Of a stretch of DNA of 64,000 nucleotides, positions 42,618 to 52,872 are shown in pieces. Below the pieces are notes generated by a model. The model ran no database searches and was not told the DNA's origin. It saw only the letters and a list, made by a program, of their open reading frames with translations. Source of the stretch: JAZDGX01 sp964482205. GTDB lineage: Bacteria > Eisenbacteria > RBG-16-71-46 > CAIMUX01 > WJJG01. The position numbers were made by a program, and so were the translations under genes. The stretch spans positions 1 to 64,000 of the forward strand of contig CAYZWI010000014.1 of assembly GCA_964482205.1 (NCBI GenBank), written 5' to 3'. Position 1 is the first letter of the stretch; every line of letters starts with the position of its first letter.

Positions 42618-44972
42618 ATGGCGCAGGCCGACCTCGGGTTCCTCATCGTTCCAGGGCTGATCTGGTGGATTGCGCTCGCGGCCGCGGTGGCTGCCGGGGT
42701 GTGGGCGTATTGGCGCCTGCCCGCTCCCTTGAACCGCTTCGAGCGCGTCGTTCTGCACACGCTGCGAATCGCCGCGCTCGTCGTTCTGCTCCTTCTCATG
42801 ATCGAGCCGTTGCTCACGTTGCGCGGCGGCGATTCGGGCCGCCCGCGCCTCGCCGTTCTCGTCGACCGCTCTTCGAGCATGTCGCTGCCCGCGCACGGCG
42901 AGCAAACGCGCGCACAGCAAGCGGCCCGCACCTTGCAGGCGATCGAAGAACAACTGGGCGGGCGTTTCGCGATCGATGTCTACGGATTCGCCGGCGACAT
43001 CGAGCGACGGCGCGACGAAGAGCAGGGCCTTCCCTGGCGGCCTTTGGGCGCGACGGCGATGGGAGACGCGCTCGAGGAAGTCGTCCTGCGCCAAGGGGAA
43101 GGATCTCTCGGCGCCATCGTGCTCTTGAGCGACGGCATCCACACTTCCGGAAAGGATCCCTTGCGGATTGCGCGCAATCTGCCCGTTCCGGTCTATGCCG
43201 TGCTTCTCGGCGACACGAGCGCGCTGCCCGATCTCCAACTGCGTGAAGTCCGCGCCCAACCGTTGGGACATGTAGGCGAACCGGTCGCCTTGCGCGCGTG
43301 GTTGCAGAGCGAAGGCCTGGCGGGATGGAACGCGGAAGTGTCGCTGCGCGAGCGATCCGGAGAAGGGCTGGGGTTTCCCGGCGCCGAAATCGATCGCCAG
43401 ACGCTCACGCTCGCGGGCGAGGGCGAGATCGAAACGCGGCTCGAGACGGTTCCGCGCCATGCCGGCCTCACCTTGTACGAAGTGACCGCCACGACCGGCG
43501 GGGGAGAGAGCGTTTCGGTCAACAACCGGCGCTTGGTCGCGGTCGATGTGCGCGACAAGCGCACGCGCGTCTTGGTCGTCGAAGGCGAACCCGATTGGGA
43601 CTTCAGTTTCCTCAAGCGCACCTTCGATGCCGACACGACCCTTTCCTACACCTATTTCGTGCGCGGCAAAGATGGGCGCTTCCTTGGATACGGCGAGGAT
43701 GCCCGCCAGGGGTTGCCGAGCGCCCGAAGTGCGCTGAAGCCCTTCGCGGCGGTGATCGTCGGACGCCTCGGCCCTGCCGATCTCCCCGCCGGATTCGCGA
43801 GCGCCTTGCGCGAGCACGTCCTGCAGGGCGGCGGCGCGCTGTTTCTGGGAGCGCCGCTGCGCGAGGGGGCCGACAAGTGGGCCGAGCAAGGATGGGGCGA
43901 TCTCTTGCCCGTTTCCGTCGCGCCGCAACGCCGATGGGGCTATCTCGCCTCCGCCTGCTCGCCGACTTTCCAGGGATTGACCCATGAAGTGGGCGCTCTC
44001 GCCGACAGTCCGGGCGAGAGCGAGCGGATCTGGCGTTCGTTTCCGCCGCTCTGGATTCAGGAAGGGGAGTACCGCACGGCGGCGGGCGCGACGGTGCTTT
44101 TCACGGGGCGCGCAGCGCATCCCGAGCGGGATGTGCCGCTCGTGGCGATCGCGTCCGCGGGCGCGGGCAGGATCGCGACCGTGAGCGCGCGCGGATTCTG
44201 GCGCTGGGATTTCGTGATGCGTTCGCAGGAGAGCGAGGTTCGCGCGGCGCGCGAATTCTGGATGCGGCTCGCGCGCTGGCTCACCGAACCCTCGGAACAG
44301 GAGCATCTGGCGGTCCATCCGGTGCGGCCGGTCTTTCAGGACAGCGAGCCGGTCGGTTTCAGCGCGCGTTTGCTGGACGATTCCTTCCAGCCCATCGCCA
44401 CCGCGCGGGTGGAGCTCACGATTGAATCGGAGGCGCGGGGGATGGCCTCGGACTCTTCCGCCTCGGCGGCCGGAATTCCGGAGGCCGTCCCAAGCTCTCC
44501 GCCTTCTGCGCCGCAGGCCGTCGGGGAGGGGCGAACGGCAACCGGCCGGATCGCGGAGCGGACGCCCGTGCGCATGAGCCTTTTCCCGGAGGGCGCGGCC
44601 GGGCGCTATGCCGGGACGCTCGCGCCGCTGCCGCCGGGAGCCTATCGCTATGCCGCCGAGGCCCGCGACGCGGGGGACCTCGGTGCTCGCCGTTGGACGG
44701 CGGAGGGGCGCTTCTGGGTGGAAGAGATGGGCCCCGAATTCTATCGTTTGTCGAGCTCTTCGCGGCTGCTGGAACGGCTGGCGGAATCGTCCGGAGGCGC
44801 GTATCGGAACGCGGCGCAGGTGGACGAGCTTTTGAGCGCGATCCCCGAAGGCTACCGTCGCACGCCGGTTGTGAAGCAGGCGGAAATCTGGAATCATTGG
44901 GCGGTGTTCGCTTTCCTGGCGGCGGTGCTTTCGCTGGAGTGGATCTGGCGCCGCCGGCGCGGGCTTGCGTGA
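42618..44972 (+). CDS. VWA-like membrane protein
   Basis: A 784-aa protein with two N-terminal transmembrane helices (about residues 8-27 and 38-58) and one near the C-terminus (AVFAFLAAVLSLEWIW). Between them, a von Willebrand A-like domain begins LAVLVDRSSSMSLPAHG, with the MIDAS DxSxS motif intact. An Ig-like segment and a second Rossmann-like domain (TRVLVVEGEPDWDFSFLKR, AAVIVGRLGPADLP, GGALFLGAPLREG) then occur. This architecture matches BatA/BatB-neighbour membrane proteins often linked to MoxR ATPases, but no MoxR gene is in view. It is the third of a likely operon (40955-45750). Confidence 0.72.
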   Translation: MAQADLGFLIVPGLIWWIALAAAVAAGVWAYWRLPAPLNRFERVVLHTLRIAALVVLLLLMIEPLLTLRGGDSGRPRLAVLVDRSSSMSLPAHGEQTRAQQAARTLQAIEEQLGGRFAIDVYGFAGDIERRRDEEQGLPWRPLGATAMGDALEEVVLRQGEGSLGAIVLLSDGIHTSGKDPLRIARNLPVPVYAVLLGDTSALPDLQLREVRAQPLGHVGEPVALRAWLQSEGLAGWNAEVSLRERSGEGLGFPGAEIDRQTLTLAGEGEIETRLETVPRHAGLTLYEVTATTGGGESVSVNNRRLVAVDVRDKRTRVLVVEGEPDWDFSFLKRTFDADTTLSYTYFVRGKDGRFLGYGEDARQGLPSARSALKPFAAVIVGRLGPADLPAGFASALREHVLQGGGALFLGAPLREGADKWAEQGWGDLLPVSVAPQRRWGYLASACSPTFQGLTHEVGALADSPGESERIWRSFPPLWIQEGEYRTAAGATVLFTGRAAHPERDVPLVAIASAGAGRIATVSARGFWRWDFVMRSQESEVRAAREFWMRLARWLTEPSEQEHLAVHPVRPVFQDSEPVGFSARLLDDSFQPIATARVELTIESEARGMASDSSASAAGIPEAVPSSPPSAPQAVGEGRTATGRIAERTPVRMSLFPEGAAGRYAGTLAPLPPGAYRYAAEARDAGDLGARRWTAEGRFWVEEMGPEFYRLSSSSRLLERLAESSGGAYRNAAQVDELLSAIPEGYRRTPVVKQAEIWNHWAVFAFLAAVLSLEWIWRRRRGLA

Positions 44973-45030
44973 CGGCCGCTCTGCGGCGACGGGCGAACCG
45001 ATCGAGAGAAGAACGGGGAGGGTGAAGACC

Positions 45031-45750
45031 ATGATGAGAAGGGACGCGCATCTTGCGTGGACCGTGCGTGCGGCGGCGATCTCGATCGTATCCCTGCTCG
45101 TTCTCTCGAGCTTCGGATGCGGAGGCCAGGCCCAGAACTCCTCGGGCAACGGCCGCAATGCCGAAGGGACGGTCGTCACCGAGACGGCCGCGGAGCAGCC
45201 GGCCGCCCACGAGGCGGCTCCGGGCGCTCAAACGCCATCCGTTCCCGCCAAGACCGAGGCGGCCAAGAAGCCCGTCTTTCCCTGGGCGGGCGAAGCGAAC
45301 CTCCCCGAACTACCGCCGGTATCGAAGCGGATTCCGCTCCCGGAACTCGCCATGCGCGACATGAGCGGGCGGGACATCACACGCGAGGATTATCGCGGCA
45401 AAGTCGTGCTTCTCAATTTCTGGGCGACCTGGTGCGGACCCTGCCGGATGGAAATCCCCACCCTGGTCAAGCTCCACGACGGATACGCGGCCTACGGACT
45501 GCGGATCATCGCGCCTTCCATCGACCGCAATGGGCTGGCCGCGGTGAAGCCTTTCCTCGACAAGAATCCGCAGATCAAGTACCCAGTCGTGCCGAACGGC
45601 ATCCCCGCAGCTCAGGCCTTCGGCGGCATTCAGAGCATCCCCACTTCGTTCCTGATCGACCGCCAGGGGCGGGTGGTCACGCGTTTCATGGGGCTCGTGC
45701 AGGAGCAGGTGCTCGAAGGCTATGTGAAAGCGGCCTTGCTGGAGAGCTAA
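45031..45750 (+). CDS. TlpA/ResA-like thioredoxin-fold lipoprotein
   Basis: A 239-aa exported thiol-disulfide protein. An N-terminal hydrophobic helix ends at a Cys (SSFGC), a slightly atypical lipobox. An Ala/Glu/Pro linker of about 60 residues leads into a TlpA-like domain with YRGKVVLLNFWATWCGPCRMEIP (split by the CxxC active site WCGPC) and the cis-Pro loop IQSIPTSFLIDRQG. Such proteins reduce disulfides in the envelope, for instance during cytochrome c maturation. GGAGGG precedes the ATG at 45031. It ends 4 bp from the convergent yggS gene. Confidence 0.88.
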   Translation: MMRRDAHLAWTVRAAAISIVSLLVLSSFGCGGQAQNSSGNGRNAEGTVVTETAAEQPAAHEAAPGAQTPSVPAKTEAAKKPVFPWAGEANLPELPPVSKRIPLPELAMRDMSGRDITREDYRGKVVLLNFWATWCGPCRMEIPTLVKLHDGYAAYGLRIIAPSIDRNGLAAVKPFLDKNPQIKYPVVPNGIPAAQAFGGIQSIPTSFLIDRQGRVVTRFMGLVQEQVLEGYVKAALLES

Positions 45751-45754
45751 TCGC

Positions 45755-46447
45755 TCAACCCGTTCGCGTTCCGAAGATCGCGGTTCCGATGCGGAGAATC
45801 GTCGCTCCCTCCTGGATGGCGATCGCGAAGTCGCCCGACATTCCCATCGACAATTCGGTCAGCGAAGATCCGGGCCGTTCGCGCGTGCGTTCGCGCTCGA
45901 GCGCTTCGCGCAAGCGGCGAAAGGCGAGGCGGACGGCATGATCGTCGCCGGTCAGCGGGCCGATGGTCATCAGTCCGCGGACGGAGATCTCCGGCAGCAG
46001 CGCGATCCGGTCGAGCAGGCGCGGCAGGTCCGCGGGCGCGACCCCGGACTTGCTCGCCTCGCCGCTCATGTTCACCTGCACGAGCACCGGTTGCGGAGCG
46101 GCGGGCGGGACGCGGGCGGCGATCTTCTCGGCCAACTCGATGCGGTCGAGCGAGTGCACGAGCGCCGCGAGAGGAACCACTTGGCGCACCTTGTTCGTCT
46201 GCAGGTGTCCGACGAAATGCCACTCGAGGTCGAGGCCGGCGAGGGCGGCGGCTTTCGCCGCCAGATCCTGGGCGCGGTTTTCTCCGAAGAGCCGTTGTCC
46301 CGCGGCGCGCGCCTCGCGAATGCGTTCGGGATCCACCGTCTTCGATATGGCCACCAGGCGGATGCCGGCAGGATTTCGTCCGGCCGATCGGGCGGTGTGT
46401 CGGATCTCTTCGACGAGGCGGGAGAGATTGTCGGCGATCGTGCCCAT
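45755..46447 (-). CDS. yggS: YggS-family PLP-binding protein
   Basis: A 230-aa PLP homeostasis protein (PLPBP/YggS). Visible are the PLP lysine in RLVAISKTVDPERIREA, FGENRAQDLAAKA, WHFVGHLQTNKVR, VHSLDRIELAEKI, VLVQVNMSGEASKSG, RGLMTIGPL and ELSMGMSGDFAIAIQEGATILRIGTAIFG. The family controls free PLP levels and amino-acid balance and has no known enzymatic reaction. The ATG at 46447 follows AAGG. It is divergent from lysS and convergent with the thioredoxin gene. Confidence 0.93.
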   Translation of the reverse strand: MGTIADNLSRLVEEIRHTARSAGRNPAGIRLVAISKTVDPERIREARAAGQRLFGENRAQDLAAKAAALAGLDLEWHFVGHLQTNKVRQVVPLAALVHSLDRIELAEKIAARVPPAAPQPVLVQVNMSGEASKSGVAPADLPRLLDRIALLPEISVRGLMTIGPLTGDDHAVRLAFRRLREALERERTRERPGSSLTELSMGMSGDFAIAIQEGATILRIGTAIFGTRTG

Positions 46448-46517
46448 TCGCCTTCCGTGCGCATCTCGCGCGCCACGCGGCAAGCCGGATTGCGTGCCGC
46501 CGCGGCAGCATAGCACG

Positions 46518-46578
46518 CGCGCGAAAGGCAAGCACCGGCGCGACGGAAGGCAAGCGCCGGGACGCGACGGAAGGCGCC
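46518..46578. repeat. About 22-bp tandem repeat, two and a half copies
   Basis: Copies at 46518-46538 and 46539-46560 (CGCGACGGAAGGCAAGCGCCGG type) are followed by a partial third at 46563-46578. They lie in the gap between divergent yggS and lysS, upstream of the lysS promoter. Confidence 0.65.
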
Positions 46579-46626
46579 CAGCGCGCGAGACGGGCCATGC
46601 CGCCCGAAGAACCGGGCGGGGCACGA

Positions 46627-46655
46627 TTGAACGAAACCGCCGCGCCGGATACAAT
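46627..46655 (+). promoter_or_regulatory. Promoter of lysS
   Basis: TTGAAC (46627-46632) and TACAAT (46650-46655) are separated by 17 bp. The predicted start near 46662 gives a 70-nt leader before the lysS GTG. Confidence 0.7.
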
Positions 46656-46732
46656 TGCGCCCGGTTCCGAACCATGCAGGCGAGCGTTCCGGCGCGGCCT
46701 TCGCGGGCGGCGCTGTCAGGAGGTATCGCACG

Positions 46733-48358
46733 GTGTCGCAGACGACCGATCCGACGGCTGTCCGTGCCGAGAAATTGCGCGCCATTCGCGACCTGGGCAT
46801 CGATCCCTACCCGCACACCTTTCGCCGCACGCATTCGGCGCGCGAGGCTCTGGAGAAATTCGAGCAACTCGAAGAGCGGGAGACCCTCCTTCTCGCGGGA
46901 CGCCTGCGCTCGATCCGGCCGATGGGCAAGGCCGCCTTCGCGCACATCGAAGACGCAGCGGCGGCCATTCAGATCTATCTGCGCCGGGATGTGATGGGCG
47001 AGGAGGCGTACCGGCTGGTGCCCTTGCTCGATCTGGGCGATCTGATCGGCGTCGAAGGCAAGCTCTTTCGCACCCGCATGGGCGAGATCTCGCTGCGCGT
47101 CGAACGGCTGGTGTTGCTCGCCAAGGCGCTGAAGCCCATGCCCGTCGTCAAGGAGAAGGAAGGGAGGATCTTCGACGCCTTCTCGGATCGCGAAATGCGC
47201 TACCGCCGCCGCGATCTCGACCTCATGGTGAACGCGGAGGTGCGCGATCTCTTTCGCAAGCGGGCGGCCGTGATCCGCGCATTGCGGAGCTACCTGGATG
47301 AGCGCGGCTTCCTGGAAGTCGAAACCCCGGTGCTGCAGGCGATCTACGGCGGCGCGGCCGCGCGACCCTTCCGCACGCATCATCACGCCCTCGACATGGA
47401 CCTGTATCTGCGCATCGCCGAGGAACTGCCGTTGAAGAAGCTGCTCGTGGGCGGGCTCGAGCGGGTGTACGAGATCGGCCGCGTCTTCCGCAACGAAGGG
47501 GTCGACCGGCATCACAATCCCGAATTCACGCTGCTCGAGTTCTATTGGGCCTACGCGGACTACACCGACGCGATGGATCTCGTGGAGGACATGCTGCGGG
47601 CAACCGCGCAAGCGGTGACCGGCGGCCTGGCCGTCGCCAGGAGGATCGCGGAGCCGGATGTGGAATCGGGTGAGCAGGCAGGCGACCGAGCGGGCGAGCG
47701 AGCCGGCGAGGAGTTGCTCGTCGATTTTTCGCGGCCCTTCGCGCGCAAGACGATGCTCGAGCTCATTCGCGAAGAAACCGGCGCGGATGTGCTCGGCATG
47801 CCGGTGGAAAAGCTGGCTGCGCTCGGAGAGCGCTTCGGGGCCAGCCTGCCGCAAAGCGCGCGCGCGGGCCAATGGATCGAGAAGATCTTCGATGCCGCGG
47901 TGGCGCCGAAGCTCGTGCAGCCCACTTTCGTGATCGATCACCCGAAGGCCATCTCGCCGCTCGCCAAGTCGCATCGCCGCGATCGGGAGAATCTCGTCGA
48001 GCGCTTCGAGCTCTTCATTCTGGGAAACGAATACGCGAACGCCTTCTCGGAGCTCAACGATCCCGAGGAGCAGCGGCGCCGATTTGAAGATCAGCGCGCG
48101 TTGCGCGAGGCGGGAGACCTCGAGGCCCATCCGCTGGACGAGGAATTCCTGCAGGCGCTCGAGCAAGGCATGCCGCCTGCGGCGGGAGTCGGCATCGGAG
48201 TGGACCGGCTGGTCATGTTGCTGACGGGCGCCGAGGCGATCAAGGACGTGCTTCTCTTTCCGCACATGCGCCCGCTCGAGGGAACGCGGGACGAGGCCAG
48301 CGCGCTGGATGAAGAGAGCGCGCCTGCGGGCGCGGGCGGCGATGAGGGCGCGGGATGA
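46733..48358 (+). CDS. lysS: Lysyl-tRNA synthetase, class II
   Basis: A 541-aa class II LysRS. The N-terminal OB domain carries EKLRAIRDLGIDPYPHTF and LAGRLRSIRPMGKAAFAHIED. The catalytic core has FLEVETPVLQAIYGGAAARPF (motif 1), VYEIGRVFRNEGVDRHHNPEF (motif 2), FELFILGNEYANAFSELND and GVGIGVDRLVMLLTGA (motif 3). A short Glu/Ala/Gly tail follows. A Gly/Glu-rich stretch (GEQAGDRAGERAGEE) sits at the insertion domain. The GTG at 46733 follows AGGAGG by 10 nt. Its stop overlaps the next gene's start as ATGA. Confidence 0.95.
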   Translation: MSQTTDPTAVRAEKLRAIRDLGIDPYPHTFRRTHSAREALEKFEQLEERETLLLAGRLRSIRPMGKAAFAHIEDAAAAIQIYLRRDVMGEEAYRLVPLLDLGDLIGVEGKLFRTRMGEISLRVERLVLLAKALKPMPVVKEKEGRIFDAFSDREMRYRRRDLDLMVNAEVRDLFRKRAAVIRALRSYLDERGFLEVETPVLQAIYGGAAARPFRTHHHALDMDLYLRIAEELPLKKLLVGGLERVYEIGRVFRNEGVDRHHNPEFTLLEFYWAYADYTDAMDLVEDMLRATAQAVTGGLAVARRIAEPDVESGEQAGDRAGERAGEELLVDFSRPFARKTMLELIREETGADVLGMPVEKLAALGERFGASLPQSARAGQWIEKIFDAAVAPKLVQPTFVIDHPKAISPLAKSHRRDRENLVERFELFILGNEYANAFSELNDPEEQRRRFEDQRALREAGDLEAHPLDEEFLQALEQGMPPAAGVGIGVDRLVMLLTGAEAIKDVLLFPHMRPLEGTRDEASALDEESAPAGAGGDEGAG

Positions 48359-49392
48359 GCGCGCCTGGAGACGGCGAGGCGCGAGGTGAGACCGTGAAGG
48401 ACGAGGTCGCGTATCCGGCCGAGGAAGTGATTGCCGCTTCCCCGGCGATGCTGCGCCTGCTGAAGCTCGTCCAGCGGATCGCTCCCACCGAGAGCAACAT
48501 CCTGCTCACCGGCGAGAGCGGAACGGGCAAGGAACGCATCGCCCGGCTGATCCACGATCAGAGCCGGCGCAGTCGCGGGGCCTTCGTGGCGGTCAACATG
48601 GCCGCGATTCCCGACACGCTCATCGAGACCGAGCTCTTCGGCCACACGCGCGGGGCGTTCACCGACGCCAAGCGCGCCAAACGCGGCTTCTTCGAGCTCG
48701 CCGACCGCGGCACGCTCTTCCTCGACGAAATCGCCGACATGTCGGCGGCGGTGCAGAGCAAGCTCCTGCGCGTTCTGCAGGATCGCATCGTCCAGCCCGT
48801 CGGTTCGGAGACGGCCCTCAAGGTCGACACGCGCGTGATCGCCGCCACCAACCGCGATCTGCGCGAGGAGATCCGCGAGAAGCGCTTCCGCGAGGATCTC
48901 TTCTATCGCCTGAATGTCTTTCGCCTGCACATTCCGCCGCTGCGCGAGCGCAAGGAGGACATCCCGCACCTCGCCCAGTACTTCCTGGAACGCATCGCGC
49001 GCCGCCTGGACAAACGCGTGACGAAGATCAGCGAGCAGGCCTGGGCGAGGCTCCTCAACTACGACTATCCGGGCAATGTGCGCGAGCTGGAGAACACGAT
49101 CGAGAGAGCCGCGATCCTCGCGGACGACGGAGCAGAGATCAAAGTCTGGGATCTTCCTCCCGAGCTCACCGAACGCGCCATCGCTTCCTTGCCTGAGCAT
49201 CGCGAAGAGGGCGGAAAGGGCGGCGCGAGCGGGTATCCTGCGAGCTATAGCCTGGAGCAGGTCGAAGCGCTCCACATTCGCCGGGTGATCGAGGACTCGG
49301 AGGGAAACCTGAGCCGGGCAGCCCGCACTCTCGGCATTTCGCGAACCACGCTTTGGCGGAAGCTGAAGAAGTACGGCATCGAAGGTTCATAG
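48355..49392 (+). CDS. Sigma-54 activator without receiver domain, GAFTDA variant
   Basis: A 345-aa bacterial enhancer-binding protein consisting of a AAA+ domain and a Fis-type helix-turn-helix only, like PspF. Walker A is GESGTGKE (53-60), Walker B LFLDEI (121-126), and FREDLFYRLNVFRLHIPPLRER and YPGNVRELENTIERA follow. The helix-turn-helix is NLSRAARTLGISRTTLWRKL. The sigma-54 contact loop reads GAFTDA (100-105) instead of the usual GAFTGA, a variant seen in some members. With no sensory domain it must be controlled by a partner or by expression. The start overlaps the lysS stop by 4 bp, so it is cotranslated with lysS. Confidence 0.92.
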   Translation: MSAPGDGEARGETVKDEVAYPAEEVIAASPAMLRLLKLVQRIAPTESNILLTGESGTGKERIARLIHDQSRRSRGAFVAVNMAAIPDTLIETELFGHTRGAFTDAKRAKRGFFELADRGTLFLDEIADMSAAVQSKLLRVLQDRIVQPVGSETALKVDTRVIAATNRDLREEIREKRFREDLFYRLNVFRLHIPPLRERKEDIPHLAQYFLERIARRLDKRVTKISEQAWARLLNYDYPGNVRELENTIERAAILADDGAEIKVWDLPPELTERAIASLPEHREEGGKGGASGYPASYSLEQVEALHIRRVIEDSEGNLSRAARTLGISRTTLWRKLKKYGIEGS

Positions 49393-49691
49393 AAGATCCG
49401 CTCCAAGGTTCATAAAGAAACCCCAATTCTGTTTCAAAATGTAACCCTCGTAGTGAAGACCACCCAGGCCTCGCCGGCAGGCTTTTCTTCGATTCGATAA
49501 GTCATTTTACTGCAAGCTCTTAGTGGCCATCTCCCTGGACCTTCCTTCTCGCCCGCCTGGCACATGGATTGCTGAGATCGGTGGATACGCGCTCGTATTG
49601 CGAGAGCCGGGCGCATCCGAGCCGGGCAGCACGCGAGGCGGAGACAGGAGCGCATTCGCCCCACGGGGCTCGAAAAGGAGAGGACCAGGCC
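49393..49691. other. Intergenic region upstream of dnaK
   Basis: About 300 bp, visibly more AT-rich at its left end than its surroundings. It holds a 10-bp direct repeat (AAGGTTCATA at 49382 and 49405, the first copy covering the end of the activator gene) and a small hairpin with T tract. I looked for a CIRCE element and a heat-shock sigma promoter and found neither. No gene was seen. Confidence 0.45.
49468..49489 (+). terminator. Weak terminator candidate before dnaK
   Basis: GCCT (49468-49471) and AGGC (49479-49482) flank a 7-nt loop and are followed directly by TTTTCTT. The 4-bp stem is short, so this is only a candidate end for the lysS-activator transcript. Confidence 0.35.
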
Positions 49692-51665
<1,974 letters not shown>

Positions 51666-51728
51666 TCCTCGACGGAGCCGGGCGCGGGTTCGACCGCTGC
51701 CCGCGCCCGAACGGAAGGAATCTGTTGC

Positions 51729-52172
51729 ATGAGCGAATTCGATCCCTACCTGCGTGAGATCATCATGCAGTACGAGGTGCTGGGGATGATGCTGCTGGGC
51801 AAAGTCCCGAGCCGCGACGGCCAAGTGCACAAGGATCTGGAGCAAGTGCGCGCTGTGGTCGGGTTGCTGGAGATGCTCGAACGCAAGACGCGCGGCAACT
51901 TGAGCGAAGACGAGCAGCGGGAACTGCGCCGCGTGCTGACGCTGCTGCGCTTGAATTATGTCGAGGAGGCCAACCGTTCGAAGAGCGCGCCCCAGGCGGA
52001 GACCGAGACGGACGCGCGGCAAACGGAGGCGAACACGCCGGCGGAGGCCGGCGCGCAAGCGGGCGGGAGCGCACAGGCGGGCGCCGGCGCAGATGCGAGC
52101 GCACAGGCGGAAGAGAGCAAGCAGGCGGATGCGGGCACGCCGGAAGCGCATTCCAAGCACGATGCTCAGTGA
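51729..52172 (+). CDS. DUF1844 protein
   Basis: A 147-aa protein of the DUF1844 family. It has a helical N-terminal domain (YEVLGMMLLGKVPSRDGQVHK, DLEQVRAVVGLLEMLERKTRGNL, then SEDEQRELRRVLTLLRLNYV) followed by a 65-residue low-complexity Ala/Glu/Gln/Gly tail. The family is widespread and uncharacterised. It lies between dnaK and grpE, 63 bp after dnaK and 28 bp before grpE, which suggests a link to protein folding (inference). AAGGAA precedes the ATG. Confidence 0.82.
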   Translation: MSEFDPYLREIIMQYEVLGMMLLGKVPSRDGQVHKDLEQVRAVVGLLEMLERKTRGNLSEDEQRELRRVLTLLRLNYVEEANRSKSAPQAETETDARQTEANTPAEAGAQAGGSAQAGAGADASAQAEESKQADAGTPEAHSKHDAQ

Positions 52173-52200
52173 CCAGTGACCGGACGCGCGAGGAGCGAGG

Positions 52201-52872
52201 ATGATGTTGAGAAGGTCGGGCGCAGGAGAGCGGAAACAGGGAGCCAAGTCCCCCGAACCCGATTCGAAAGAGGAGAAGCGGCCGAATTCGCCGCCGAGCG
52301 AGCCGAATGTGGGGCATTCCCACGCGATTTCCGATGAGGCCGAGGAATCGAACGAGGAATCGACCTTGGAGCGGACGGACGAATCGACCGCGGAATCGAC
52401 GAGCCAGCCGGCGGCGGAAACCATTCCGCTGGAACAGCATCAGCGCTTGTTGGCGGAATTCGACAATTACCGCAAGCGGGTCAATCGCGAGCGGGCCGAG
52501 TTGGAATTGCGGGGAGCGGGGAATGTGATGACCCGGCTGTTGCCGCTGCTGGACGACTTCGAGCGCGCCCGCGCTTCCCTGGTCGCCGACGCCGTGATCG
52601 ATCGCCAAGGACTGCTCATTATCGTCGACAAGCTTGCCGACAATCTTCGAAAGGAGGGGCTGAGTCAGATCGAGGCCTCTCCGGGAACGGTATTCGATCC
52701 GGAAGTACATGAGGCTGTGCTGACAATCCCGACGGCCAAGTTCCCCGAGGGGTCCGTGGCCGAGGTCCTGGAGAACGGATATCGCTTCGGCGAGCGGCTC
52801 CTGAGGCCGGCGAGAGTGGCCGTGGCGCGTTCTCCAGTACCATCTCCATGTCAGGAGGAGGACACCGGGTGA
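52201..52872 (+). CDS. grpE: GrpE nucleotide exchange factor
   Basis: A 223-aa GrpE, the exchange factor that releases ADP from DnaK. The first 75 residues are acidic and disordered. The long helix has LLAEFDNYRKRVNRERAEL and the beta domain ends with FDPEVHEAVLTIPTAKFPEG and VAEVLENGYRFGERLLRPARVAVA. These match the family well. AGGAG precedes the ATG at 52201. Its stop overlaps the next gene's GTG start as GTGA, so the degenerate activator downstream is translated with it. Confidence 0.94.
   Translation: MMLRRSGAGERKQGAKSPEPDSKEEKRPNSPPSEPNVGHSHAISDEAEESNEESTLERTDESTAESTSQPAAETIPLEQHQRLLAEFDNYRKRVNRERAELELRGAGNVMTRLLPLLDDFERARASLVADAVIDRQGLLIIVDKLADNLRKEGLSQIEASPGTVFDPEVHEAVLTIPTAKFPEGSVAEVLENGYRFGERLLRPARVAVARSPVPSPCQEEDTG

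Noticed and set aside
49393..49691. CIRCE element or heat-shock sigma promoter upstream of dnaK
   Set aside because: No TTAGCACTC-N9-GAGTGCTAA type repeat and no convincing CTTGAA/CCCCAT pair was found; CCCCAATT at 49421 lacks a matching -35.
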